Below are positions 1-6,478 of a DNA stretch of 9,261 nucleotides, one piece after another. The notes beneath the pieces are model-generated. The model did no database searches. It was given only the letters and a program-made list of their open reading frames with translations, and was not told where the DNA came from. Numbering within the stretch: the stretch's first letter is position 1; each line of letters opens with the position of its first letter. The DNA is from Spirochaetia bacterium (GTDB lineage: Bacteria > Spirochaetota > Spirochaetia > Treponematales > Breznakiellaceae), in the NCBI GenBank assembly GCA_026002595.1, contig BOBW01000066.1:1-9261 (forward strand), given 5' to 3'. The position numbers and the translations under genes were made by a program.

Positions 1-859
1 GGACCGTAACGGTGACCAGCCGTGTTGCCCCCTCCCCGTCCCGGGCCATGGCACGGGCAAGTTTGATGCAGACATCTTCCAGGGCTTCAGCGAAAAGCTG
101 ATAGTCTGTTCCTTCAATATTGATGAGAGCATTACCGGCCTCACCGTTTGCCATGACGAGGATCGTGTCGTTGGTAGAGGTGTCCCCGTCCACGGTGACC
201 CGGTTAAAGGAATGTTTGACCGCAGCGCGCAAAGCCCGATCCAGCAGTTCCCGGCTGATGGCGGCATCGGTGGTGACAAAGCAGAGCATGGTGGCCATGT
301 TGGGATGGATCATCCCGGAACCCTTGGTCATGCCGCCAATCCGTACCGGTTTGCCGCCGATCTCCAGCTCCACCGAAGCGGCCTTTTTCCGGGTATCGGT
401 GGTCATGATCGCTTCCAGGGCCGCCTCGTGCCCCGCCGCATCTCCGCGCAGGCTGCTCGCCAATGCGCCGATGCTGGATTCCACGGCGGCAATGGGGAAG
501 GGCACCCCGATAACCCCGGTGGAGGCCACCGCCACATTGTCCGCTTTCAGGGCAAACTCATCGGCGGCAAGAGCCGCCATGCGCCGGGCCGCGGCAAGCC
601 CCGCCTCCCCGGTGCAGGCGTTGGCATTCCCCGAATTGGCGATCACCGCCTGGCATTTACCGTCCGCAAGGTGATCCCGGCTCACGAGGACACTGGCGGC
701 CTTGACCCGGTTCGTGGTAAACATGGCTGCCGCGACGCAGGGCTTCTCCGAATAGATAAGGCCCAGGTCCCGCTTTTTGGAGGAAGCCTTAATTCCGCAC
801 CAGATGCCCCCGGCCTTGAAGCCCTTGGGAGCGCACACGCCGCCGCTTATATCTTTCAT
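1..859 (-). CDS. argJ: Glutamate N-acetyltransferase ArgJ, N-terminal 286 codons (gene split by inversion)
   Basis: ArgJ moves the acetyl group from N-acetylornithine to glutamate, closing the cyclic arginine pathway; some members also use acetyl-CoA. Translating from the ATG at 859 gives 286 residues without a frameshift. The oxyanion-hole motif STGVIG lies near residues 113-118. The self-cleavage site KGSGMIHPNMATML is at 179-192, with the predicted nucleophile Thr190 opening the beta chain. NRVTVDGDTSTND is at 219-231 and GEGATRLVTVTV ends the piece. The start is set by AGGAG overlapping the argC stop codon, 9 bp after argC ends, so the two genes are translationally linked. The reading frame is open at base 1, where sequence ends, and the missing 121 residues are found on the other strand at 3979-4344. 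The identification is firm; what caused the split is not. Acetyl-CoA-dependent (bifunctional) activity cannot be judged from sequence. Confidence 0.93.
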   Translation of the reverse strand, partial: MKDISGGVCAPKGFKAGGIWCGIKASSKKRDLGLIYSEKPCVAAAMFTTNRVKAASVLVSRDHLADGKCQAVIANSGNANACTGEAGLAAARRMAALAADEFALKADNVAVASTGVIGVPFPIAAVESSIGALASSLRGDAAGHEAALEAIMTTDTRKKAASVELEIGGKPVRIGGMTKGSGMIHPNMATMLCFVTTDAAISRELLDRALRAAVKHSFNRVTVDGDTSTNDTILVMANGEAGNALINIEGTDYQLFAEALEDVCIKLARAMARDGEGATRLVTVTV

Positions 860-868
860 CTTTTGCTC

Positions 869-2029
869 CTAAAACAGCGCCGGAACCGCGTTAAGCCCGA
901 CGGTTTCATCAAACCCAAAAATGATATTCATATTCTGCACCGCCTGTCCCGCCGCGCCCTTCACCATATTGTCGATGGCGCTGATGATGATCAGAGTGGT
1001 CCCGGCGGGGTCCAGATGCACCGATATGTCGCAGAAGTTGGACTGCCGCACCCGGTTGGTAGTGGCGATCACCCCTGCGGGAAGAACCCGCACGAAGGGC
1101 TCGTCTTTATAAAAATCGGTGTAAATCTGACAAATCTCATCGGTTTTTGCGGTGATTTCCTTTGATGGCGGTCGGGGGGCTCCGGCGGACACGCCGCTGG
1201 GCCGCCAGCTTTCAGCCAGGGGAATGTAGATCGTGCTAAGGATACCCCGGTTCACAGGGACCAGATGGGGGGTAAAGATCACGGAAACGGTGTCAGGCAC
1301 CATTTCGGATCGGGCGGCCATGAAGGCCAGATTCCGGCTGATCTCCGGAGTGTGCCGGTGGGCTCCCACTTTATAAGGCGCCACCGAGTCGGCGCATTCG
1401 GGATAATGGAAGGACTGCAAAGGCTCGCGGCCGCCGCCGGTCACCCCGGATGCGGCATCGGCGATAATTGTGGCGCCGCTCGCCGCGATGCCCTTGGCCA
1501 GCGCGGGAAAGGCCCCCAGGGATGTCGCCGTGGGATAGCAGCCGGGGTTACCGATAATGACGGCCGCTGGTTTCCCGGAGGAGCTGCTTCGGGCTGCGTC
1601 AGCAGAAGCCAATTCCCGAATCCGCCGCCGGTTCAGTTCCGGGAGGCCATAGACCGAACGCTCCCGCAGTTCCGGGTGCTGGTAGGGCTTGCCGTACCAG
1701 GCGGTATAGGTCTCTTCATCATCATCAAAACGGAAATCCGCGGACAAATCGATATAGGGGATGCCCTTGTCCGCCGAGGCTTTGGCATAGGGCTCCCCTA
1801 CCCCATTGGGCAGACTGGCAAAGACCACGTCCGAGGCGGCGATCACCGCATCGGCATTCTCCAGCACCGCGGAGATGCGCCCCAGGAAATTGGGATACAC
1901 CTTTTCAATCCGGTCCCCCTCAAAACTCACCGAGGACAGGGACAATTTATCGATATGGGGATGCCCCGAAAGGATTCTGACCAGTTCGGCCCCCGCATAC
2001 CCGGTTGCGCCGATAATACCTGCGACCAT
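869..2029 (-). CDS. argC: N-acetyl-gamma-glutamyl-phosphate reductase ArgC
   Basis: ArgC reduces N-acetylglutamyl phosphate to the semialdehyde with NADPH, the third step of the pathway, in the cytoplasm. The 386-residue product begins with the Rossmann nucleotide-binding motif GATGYAGAEL (7-16). It carries the catalytic cysteine in GNPGCYPT (Cys164), SGVTGGGREP at 194-203 and the active-site histidine region GAHRHTPEI at 222-230. FTPHLVPVNRGI follows at 252-263. It is slightly longer than the usual 345-355; the extra length seems to lie in a Ser/Ala-rich stretch near 141-153 and a Pro-rich loop near 275-290, both plausible surface insertions. The start ATG at 2029 has GGAGGG about nine bases upstream. 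It is the first arg gene after a 320-bp control region containing an ARG box and is followed 9 bp later by argJ. No defect is visible. Confidence 0.96.
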   Translation of the reverse strand: MVAGIIGATGYAGAELVRILSGHPHIDKLSLSSVSFEGDRIEKVYPNFLGRISAVLENADAVIAASDVVFASLPNGVGEPYAKASADKGIPYIDLSADFRFDDDEETYTAWYGKPYQHPELRERSVYGLPELNRRRIRELASADAARSSSSGKPAAVIIGNPGCYPTATSLGAFPALAKGIAASGATIIADAASGVTGGGREPLQSFHYPECADSVAPYKVGAHRHTPEISRNLAFMAARSEMVPDTVSVIFTPHLVPVNRGILSTIYIPLAESWRPSGVSAGAPRPPSKEITAKTDEICQIYTDFYKDEPFVRVLPAGVIATTNRVRQSNFCDISVHLDPAGTTLIIISAIDNMVKGAAGQAVQNMNIIFGFDETVGLNAVPALF

Positions 2030-2201
2030 TGACTAAACCCTCCAAAATTAAGCTCAATCTTCCTCAAAAAACAGAATTTCCCCCGTTTTTAACCATTAAA
2101 ATCAAAATTTACCGAATTGTATATAGGACGATGGAGCTTCAACGGAGGCGGGTGAGGGAGGGAACGGAAAAGTATCTGCAATAATATGCTTTCATATGTC
2201 T

Positions 2202-2231
2202 ATTTTTTGCATAAATATTCATTTTTGTCAA
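2202..2231 (-). promoter_or_regulatory. Putative argC promoter (-35 TTGACA, weak -10)
   Basis: Read on the minus strand, a perfect TTGACA (-35) lies at 2231-2226. At an 18-base spacing a poor -10, AAAAAT, lies at 2207-2202, in a run of A residues. The predicted transcript would start near 2195, leaving a leader of about 165 bases before argC. The spacer is occupied by the ARG-box-like operator described separately, the usual geometry for repression by ArgR. The -35 is convincing; the -10 is weak, so the promoter call is moderate. A second AT-rich element (TACAAT at 2121-2116) lies nearer argC but lacks a well-spaced -35. Confidence 0.45.
2206..2223 (-). promoter_or_regulatory. ARG-box-like ArgR operator upstream of argC
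   Basis: The minus strand reads AATGAATATTTATGCAAA. Against the E. coli ARG-box consensus WNTGAATWWWWATTCANW every defined position matches except one (G for the second T of ATTCA). The site sits between a TTGACA -35 and the -10 region, so bound ArgR would block RNA polymerase. It is about 180 bases upstream of argC, the head of the arg operon. A second box 2-3 bp away, as in many ArgR targets, is at best very degenerate (2185-2202). ArgR itself is not in this window, so its presence in the organism is inferred. Confidence 0.6.
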
Positions 2232-2244
2232 TAGGGTTAAGCAC

Positions 2245-2276
2245 CACCGCTGCCGATACCGGATTGGCAGGCGGTG
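2245..2276. other. Imperfect inverted repeat just upstream of the argC promoter
   Basis: CACCGCTGCC (2245-2254) can pair with GGCAGGCGGTG (2266-2276), leaving one bulged base and an 11-base loop. It lies between the lipoprotein gene's 3' hairpin and the argC -35. It could be a second part of the lipoprotein transcript's terminator or just GC-rich structure; no T-run follows on either strand. It is the more distal of two hairpins in the 320-bp gene-free stretch 2030-2349. Confidence 0.25.
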
Positions 2277-2298
2277 TGGCGGTGCCCTGGAAGGGAAT

Positions 2299-2332
2299 AA
2301 TACGGCATGGTACACAAAGGCCATACCGCATT
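2299..2332 (-). terminator. Hairpin after the lipoprotein gene, probable terminator
   Basis: Minus-strand RNA forms an unbroken 12-pair stem, AATGCGGTATGG with CCATGCCGTATT, around a 10-base loop, starting 17 bases after the lipoprotein stop codon. Two of the pairs are G-U; on the plus strand the same positions become A-C mismatches. This marks the minus-strand transcript as the one under selection for pairing. The downstream tract (ATTATTCCC) is only weakly U-rich, whereas six T residues follow the stem on the plus strand, so termination efficiency and direction are not certain. Confidence 0.5.
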
Positions 2333-2349
2333 TTTTAGCAATAGCCTTT

Positions 2350-3042
2350 TTACTCGATAAGCCCCAGAGCGCCCCGCAGAATATCCTCCGCAATTTCTTT
2401 GGACATCTCCGCCAATGACGGGTCCAGGCTCGCATTAGCGATTAGGCTGGAGGCGACCTGCTGGTTCAGCAGAGCCTTGGGAATGGTGTAAAGCACGAAG
2501 GCGGTATACTCATCGGAATAGACATCCTTCTGGTCGGGGTCGTAGCGGCGCTGCAGTAGCCACCAGTCACCTTCACGCTGGGCTCCGGAATAATTTACGT
2601 TCACCAGGGCGTTAATCGAATTCTCGATGGACTGCTGATAGCTGCCGGAACCGGCTCCGGCAGCGATGGAAGAGTTGGCTCCCCCGGAAGACTGCGCCTG
2701 GCCATCCACCTTGGCGGTATAGGCGGATTGGATACTGGTACGCAGCATCGCGCCTATCTGCTGTTGGGCGCTGAAGCTGTCCGCCCAGGCAAGGACAAAC
2801 TGCTTGTTTACCCCGGTTTCCTGGCCGATAACGCAGTACTTGTCCTTGTATTCCGGCAGGGCTTGGACCCCGGAAATCCGCCCGGTCATGAAAAGTTTAA
2901 CCCATTCCGGGGTGGAAATGTTCATCCCCGTGCCCTTGTCTTCCAGGGTAACCACATTGACCTTTGGCCCCGAAGCGCATCCCGCCAGAGTCAGCGCCAG
3001 TAATGCTGCGGACAAAATGACCGCCGCTTTTCTTAATTGCAT
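2350..3042 (-). CDS. Small secreted lipoprotein of unknown function
   Basis: This 230-residue protein starts with a classic lipoprotein signal: basic residues (MQLRK), a hydrophobic core, and a lipobox LAGC. It would therefore be exported, lipidated on that cysteine (about residue 21) and anchored in a membrane. The start at 3042 is preferred over an in-frame ATG at 3066 because GGAAAGGAG lies just upstream and the signal peptide then begins at once. After the cysteine come a TPEWV motif, of the kind seen in spirochaetal lipoproteins related to LPP20, a region with AWADSFSAQQQIGAML, a Gly/Ser-rich linker in the middle, and a helical C-terminus. It lies 75 bp after the truncated gene at 3118-3984 on the same strand, probably co-transcribed, and is followed by a hairpin. 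I do not recognise a specific function; a cell-envelope role is inferred from export alone. Confidence 0.85.
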   Translation of the reverse strand: MQLRKAAVILSAALLALTLAGCASGPKVNVVTLEDKGTGMNISTPEWVKLFMTGRISGVQALPEYKDKYCVIGQETGVNKQFVLAWADSFSAQQQIGAMLRTSIQSAYTAKVDGQAQSSGGANSSIAAGAGSGSYQQSIENSINALVNVNYSGAQREGDWWLLQRRYDPDQKDVYSDEYTAFVLYTIPKALLNQQVASSLIANASLDPSLAEMSKEIAEDILRGALGLIE

Positions 3043-3117
3043 GCTATTCTCCTTTCCAAAAAGCAAAATATATCAAGCCCATACGGGCCAGATTTTCTGA
3101 TACAGACCGCCGCGGCC

Positions 3118-3984
3118 CTATTCCAGCAGGGATGAAAGATAACCGTTGAAGGCCCGTGCAAAACCGTTTTCCTCCGGCTCCGCAATGGAAGCCTCAATTT
3201 TCCGCAGGGCCAGTTGGCGGGCCTCACTTTCAGTGTCGCGGCTGGCCCGGTCTTCCCCGGCATAAGAAAACACTTCAATCCCGTCCTTGTCTTCCGCATA
3301 GACATTCAACACATACCGTACATTCTTATACCGCTGGTTCGTTCCGAAATCCGCGTTTTCCATTTCAAGGGAAGCATTGAAGCGATAGACCGCCGCCCCT
3401 GACCGGGTAGTCCTGAAAGCGCGCCCGGAAAAAAACTGGGAGAAAGACCGGGCAATCCGTCCGCCCGTATCCCCCTCCACCGTAACGCTGATGACGATGC
3501 TCCGGGCGGTGTTCTGCAGCAGTACCTTGATAGCGTCCGCGCTTCCGTATGAGGGCTTTTGCGAAACCGTCCGGGGGTCCAGCACCTCCACAATGCTCTG
3601 AAAATTATCCGTAGGCACAGCGATACTGTGGGCATAATTGAGCGCCGCATAGGCGTCAAAGGTGGCAGGTCTCTCCGCCGCCAGAGCCATCAACCGGGCG
3701 ATAAGCTTTTCATTTTCCCGTATCATTGCCGAGTAGCGGGCCCCGCTTTCCCGCCGGTTCATCCGGGCGTTTACATAGCAGGTCCCGTCCGGCGCACGGT
3801 ACAAATCCGTCTGCACCCCGATCAAGCCGTGTACATTGGAAGCCGTTGTTACCTCCGCGGCCATAGTTTTACTTTCATCAAAGGTGATGGACTTCTTCCC
3901 CGCCGCTTCGGTAATAACCTGGGCAAACTGCTGGGAGGTTTGGGTCAGGCTTGCCACATCGGTTTTGAAGGCCCGGGCCAGGGC
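3118..3984 (-). pseudogene. LPP20-like envelope protein, 5' end missing at the inversion junction
   Basis: The frame codes for 280 residues from a possible GTG at 3957, but protein-like sequence (ALARAFKTDV) continues upstream of it to about 3984, where it runs into the antisense of argJ. No signal peptide, lipobox or good ribosome site exists there; the 5' end was therefore cut off, not simply missed. The start of the remnant, with 'FKTDVASLTQTSQQF', resembles the first helix of LPP20-type lipoproteins. The body (SIVISVTVEGD, the mixed strand region, and the C-terminal stretch ending at residue 280) suggests an intact remaining domain. The stop TAG is at 3118-3120. The next gene on the strand is also a lipoprotein, so the two probably formed one operon. 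If the junction is an artefact, the real gene is whole and simply not covered. Function unknown. Confidence 0.65.
3970..3984. other. Inversion junction between lipoprotein gene and argJ
   Basis: Left of here the minus-strand frame encodes the lipoprotein remnant (ALARAF), right of here the plus-strand frame encodes ArgJ from Gln287-Gly-Ala-Lys. Both readings overlap in CCAGGGC (3978-3984), which can belong to either gene, so the exact breakpoint is ambiguous within those bases. The perfect palindrome GGCCCGGGCC (3970-3979) abuts it. No insertion sequence, recombinase gene or long inverted repeat is visible here. Confidence 0.7.
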
Positions 3985-4344
3985 GCAAAGGATGAGGATA
4001 CCGCAGAAACACTGGCAAAATCGATTGCTTCATCAAGCCTGGTCAAGGCCGCCTGTTTTGGCGCCGATGCCAACTTTGGCCGGATTCTCTGCGCCATGGG
4101 TTACTCCGGCGTGGACTTCGACCCGGACAAGACCGATGTTTTTTTTGCCAGTAAGCAGGGCAGTGTACTGGTGTATGAGCAGGGTAAGCTGGTTCAATTT
4201 TCCGAGGAGGAGGCGAAAAAAATTCTTCTCGAAGAAGAGATCGAAATCAACGTTAAACTTTCAGGCGGCACAGGAAGCGCCGCGGTTTGGGGCTGCGATC
4301 TTACCTACGATTATGTTAAGATAAACGGCGATTACCGCTCATAG
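3979..4344 (+). CDS. argJ: Glutamate N-acetyltransferase ArgJ, C-terminal 121 codons
   Basis: This is the end of the ArgJ beta chain with no start of its own. Recognisable blocks are AKSIASSSLVKAACFGADANFGRIL (given here as AKSIASSSLVK then FGADANFGRIL), MGYSGVDFDPDK, and the family's C-terminal signature AAVWGCDLTYDYVKINGDYRS, of which the ending YVKINGDYRS holds the conserved Asn and terminal hydroxyl residue. The reading frame stays open further left to about 3559, but that part is only the antisense of the lipoprotein gene. Joined to residue 286 from the minus-strand piece it gives a 407-residue protein, normal for ArgJ, with the frame kept. The stop TAG at 4342-4344 is 10 bp before argB. 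In the present order it has no promoter or ribosome site, so argB and argD would also lose theirs if the inversion were real. Confidence 0.92.
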   Translation, partial: QGAKDEDTAETLAKSIASSSLVKAACFGADANFGRILCAMGYSGVDFDPDKTDVFFASKQGSVLVYEQGKLVQFSEEEAKKILLEEEIEINVKLSGGTGSAAVWGCDLTYDYVKINGDYRS

Positions 4345-4354
4345 AAGGGATATA

Positions 4355-5233
4355 ATGAAAGAAACAGTAACCAACGGCCAGCGGGCCGAGACCCTCATCC
4401 ACGCGCTGCCCTATATCCAGCGCTACCGGGGCAAGACCGTGGTGGTCAAGTACGGCGGGAACGCCATGATCAACGAAGAACTGAAAAACGCCGTGATCCA
4501 GGATGTGATCCTGATGAACTGCGTGGGCATCCGTACCGTACTGGTCCATGGCGGGGGGCCGGAGATCGAGGCGCTCCTGAAAAAGACCGGCAAGGAAAGC
4601 CGTTTCGTTCAGGGCCTCCGCTACACCGACGAGGAAACCATGGAGGTCGTCCAGATGGTCCTCTGCGGAAAAGTCAACAAGGATATCACCGCCCTCATCG
4701 AAGCCGCCGGGGGCAAGGCTATCGGGCTCTGCGGCATCGATGGGGCCATGCTCAAGGCCCGGCGTCTCAAGACTGCCGATGGCGAGGACCTGGGCCTGGT
4801 TGGGGAAATCGAGGAAGTGGATATCTCCACCCTGAACACGGTGCTGGATTCGGGAGCCATTCCGGTGCTGTCATCGGTGGCCTTCGGTATCGGAGATGAC
4901 GCGGGGCGCGCCCTCAACGTCAACGCCGACACCGCCGCCGCCAAGGTCGCCGCCGCGGTAAAGGCTGAAAAACTCATATTGATGACCGATGTGCGGGGTA
5001 TCCTCCGTGATGTGCAGAACCCCGATTCCCTTATCAAGACCGCCGCCCGTGCCGAGCTGGAGACCCTTAAGAAAACGGGGATCGTGAGCAAGGGGATGAT
5101 CCCCAAGGTGGAGTGCTGCACCACCGCCCTCGACGGGGGGGTGAAGAAGGCTCACATCATCGATGGCCGCCTGCCCCATGCGCTGTTAATCGAACTCTTT
5201 ACCGATGAGGGAATCGGTACAATGATTGAGTAG
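4355..5233 (+). CDS. argB: Acetylglutamate kinase ArgB
   Basis: ArgB phosphorylates N-acetylglutamate with ATP, the second and usually rate-controlling step. The 292-residue product shows the amino-acid-kinase fold: the phosphate-binding Lys32 in VVVKYGGNAM (29-38), the substrate loop HGGGPEI (65-71), the NVNADTAAAKVA segment in the acetylglutamate/ATP region, LMTDVRGIL, and SKGMIPKVECC with HIIDGR near the end. Before the first strand there is a 25-residue N-terminal extension (AETLIHALPYIQRYRGKT). Hexameric, arginine-inhibited kinases have such a helix, while the shorter, insensitive E. coli enzyme (about 258 residues) lacks it. Arginine feedback is therefore inferred, in keeping with the ArgJ-based cycle. 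The ATG at 4355 follows GAAGGGA and lies 10 bp after argJ, consistent with an argCJBD operon. Confidence 0.97.
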   Translation: MKETVTNGQRAETLIHALPYIQRYRGKTVVVKYGGNAMINEELKNAVIQDVILMNCVGIRTVLVHGGGPEIEALLKKTGKESRFVQGLRYTDEETMEVVQMVLCGKVNKDITALIEAAGGKAIGLCGIDGAMLKARRLKTADGEDLGLVGEIEEVDISTLNTVLDSGAIPVLSSVAFGIGDDAGRALNVNADTAAAKVAAAVKAEKLILMTDVRGILRDVQNPDSLIKTAARAELETLKKTGIVSKGMIPKVECCTTALDGGVKKAHIIDGRLPHALLIELFTDEGIGTMIE

Positions 5234-5260
5234 TAATACTGTCAATAGTAATACTGTGTA
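5231..5260 (+). repeat. 15-bp tandem duplication spanning the argB stop codon
   Basis: TAGTAATACTGT occurs at 5231-5242 and again at 5246-5257, period 15, the first copy including the argB stop TAG. Only the last three bases of the two units differ (CAA, GTA). It fills most of the argB-argD gap ahead of the AAGGAG ribosome site of argD. Most likely a replication-slippage duplication; no function is evident. Confidence 0.75.
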
Positions 5261-5271
5261 AAGGAGAAACC

Positions 5272-6468
5272 ATGAGTGACGTGTTTATGAATACCTACCA
5301 CCGGCTGCCGGTTACTTTTGCGAAAGGCGAGGGGGCCTGGCTTATCGATGTGAACGGGAAGAAGTACCTGGATTTTACCGCCGGGATTGCGGTGAACAGT
5401 TTGGGCCACGCCTACCCCCCGCTGGTTAAGGCCATTGCGGAACAGGCGGCCAAGCTGAACCATGTCTGCAATTATTACCAGAGCGATGTCTCCGCCGCCT
5501 TTGCGGAAAAGCTCGTGGCCGCCTGCGCCGGGGCAGGGATGAAAAAAGTTTTCCTTGCCAACTCCGGCGCGGAAGCCAACGAGGGCGCCGTCAAGATCGC
5601 CCGGAAATATTCGTTGTCCAAGTACGGCCCTGGTCGGCATCAGATCGTCACCCTTAAGGGGAGCTTCCACGGCAGGACCATCACTACCCTGTCCGCCACC
5701 GGGCAGGATGTGTTCCACCAGAATTTCGGCCCCTTTACCGAGGGCTTTGCCTATGTGGAATCCGGGGACATCGACGCCCTGGACAAGGCCCTGGATAAGT
5801 CCACCGTGGCGGGCTTCCTGGTCGAAGCCATCCAGGGTGAAAGCGGCATCAAGCTCCAGAGCGCGGAGTACATTGCCGCTGCGGCAAAGTTCTGCGCGGA
5901 GCGGGACATCCTCCTCATGTTCGACGAAGTCCAGTGCGGCGTGGGCCGGACCGGAACCTTCCTTGCCTGTGAGGCTTGCCATGACGAGCATGGCTTCGGC
6001 ATCAAGCCCGACGTGGTCACCTTGGCCAAGGGCCTTTCCGGGGGCATCCCCGTGGGCGCGGTGCTGGCCGGTGAAAAGACCGCCGATGTGCTGCAGACGA
6101 GCGATCACGGCTCCACCTTCGGGGGCAACCCCATCGCCGCCGCCGCCGGGCTCGTGGTTTTGGAGACCGTCAACAATCCTGCATTCTTAAAGGAAATTGC
6201 CCGGAAGGGTGAAAAGATTCAGCATATCATCAAATCCTGGAACAACCCAAAGGTTAAGGAAGTCCGGGGCAAGGGGTTGATGATCGGCGTGGACATCACC
6301 GAAGAAGCCTGGCCGGTTCTGGAAAAGGCCATTACACGGGCGGACGCGAAAACGCCGGGGCTGCTTGTTTTGAGCGCCGGAAAAAATACCCTGCGCCTCG
6401 TTCCGCCCTACATTATCAGCGATGCTGAAATCGAAGAGGGATTAGAAATACTGCGGGCCTGTCTGTAG
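5272..6468 (+). CDS. argD: Acetylornithine aminotransferase ArgD
   Basis: ArgD transfers an amino group from glutamate to N-acetylglutamate semialdehyde, making N-acetylornithine, with pyridoxal phosphate as cofactor. The 398-residue length is typical for the class III aminotransferase family. Visible motifs are ANSGAEANEGAVKIAR (96-111, phosphate binding), GSFHGRT (130-136), the ring-contacting Asp218 in FDEVQCGVGRTGT, the Schiff-base Lys253 in TLAKGLSGGIPVGAVL, and STFGGNP (281-287). The start at 5272 has AAGGAG six bases upstream. It lies 38 bp after argB and is the last arg gene in the cluster. Enzymes of this family may also serve in lysine synthesis (succinyl-diaminopimelate aminotransferase), but the position after argB makes ArgD the main role. 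No terminator is seen between it and the regulator genes downstream. Confidence 0.96.
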   Translation: MSDVFMNTYHRLPVTFAKGEGAWLIDVNGKKYLDFTAGIAVNSLGHAYPPLVKAIAEQAAKLNHVCNYYQSDVSAAFAEKLVAACAGAGMKKVFLANSGAEANEGAVKIARKYSLSKYGPGRHQIVTLKGSFHGRTITTLSATGQDVFHQNFGPFTEGFAYVESGDIDALDKALDKSTVAGFLVEAIQGESGIKLQSAEYIAAAAKFCAERDILLMFDEVQCGVGRTGTFLACEACHDEHGFGIKPDVVTLAKGLSGGIPVGAVLAGEKTADVLQTSDHGSTFGGNPIAAAAGLVVLETVNNPAFLKEIARKGEKIQHIIKSWNNPKVKEVRGKGLMIGVDITEEAWPVLEKAITRADAKTPGLLVLSAGKNTLRLVPPYIISDAEIEEGLEILRACL

Positions 6469-6478
6469 CGGTTTAGGT

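Noticed and set aside
40..48. CCCGGGCCA appears here and again at 3972-3980, a possible repeat driving the inversion.
   Set aside because: Nine bases in GC-rich coding DNA, in direct orientation except for its palindromic core, and about 40 bases away from the left breakpoint, so it cannot mark the crossover.
212..1165. Long plus-strand frame opposite argJ and argC.
   Set aside because: It has low-complexity Gly/His/Pro-rich composition and no motifs; it is the antisense of two clearly identified genes.
3559..3978. Plus-strand frame fused in front of the ArgJ C-terminus, suggesting a novel fusion protein.
   Set aside because: This part is exactly the antisense of the lipoprotein remnant and shows no protein-like features; the apparent fusion results from the inversion junction.
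5242..6108. Long minus-strand frame opposite argD.
   Set aside because: Antisense of a well-conserved aminotransferase; composition is typical of a shadow frame in GC-rich genes.
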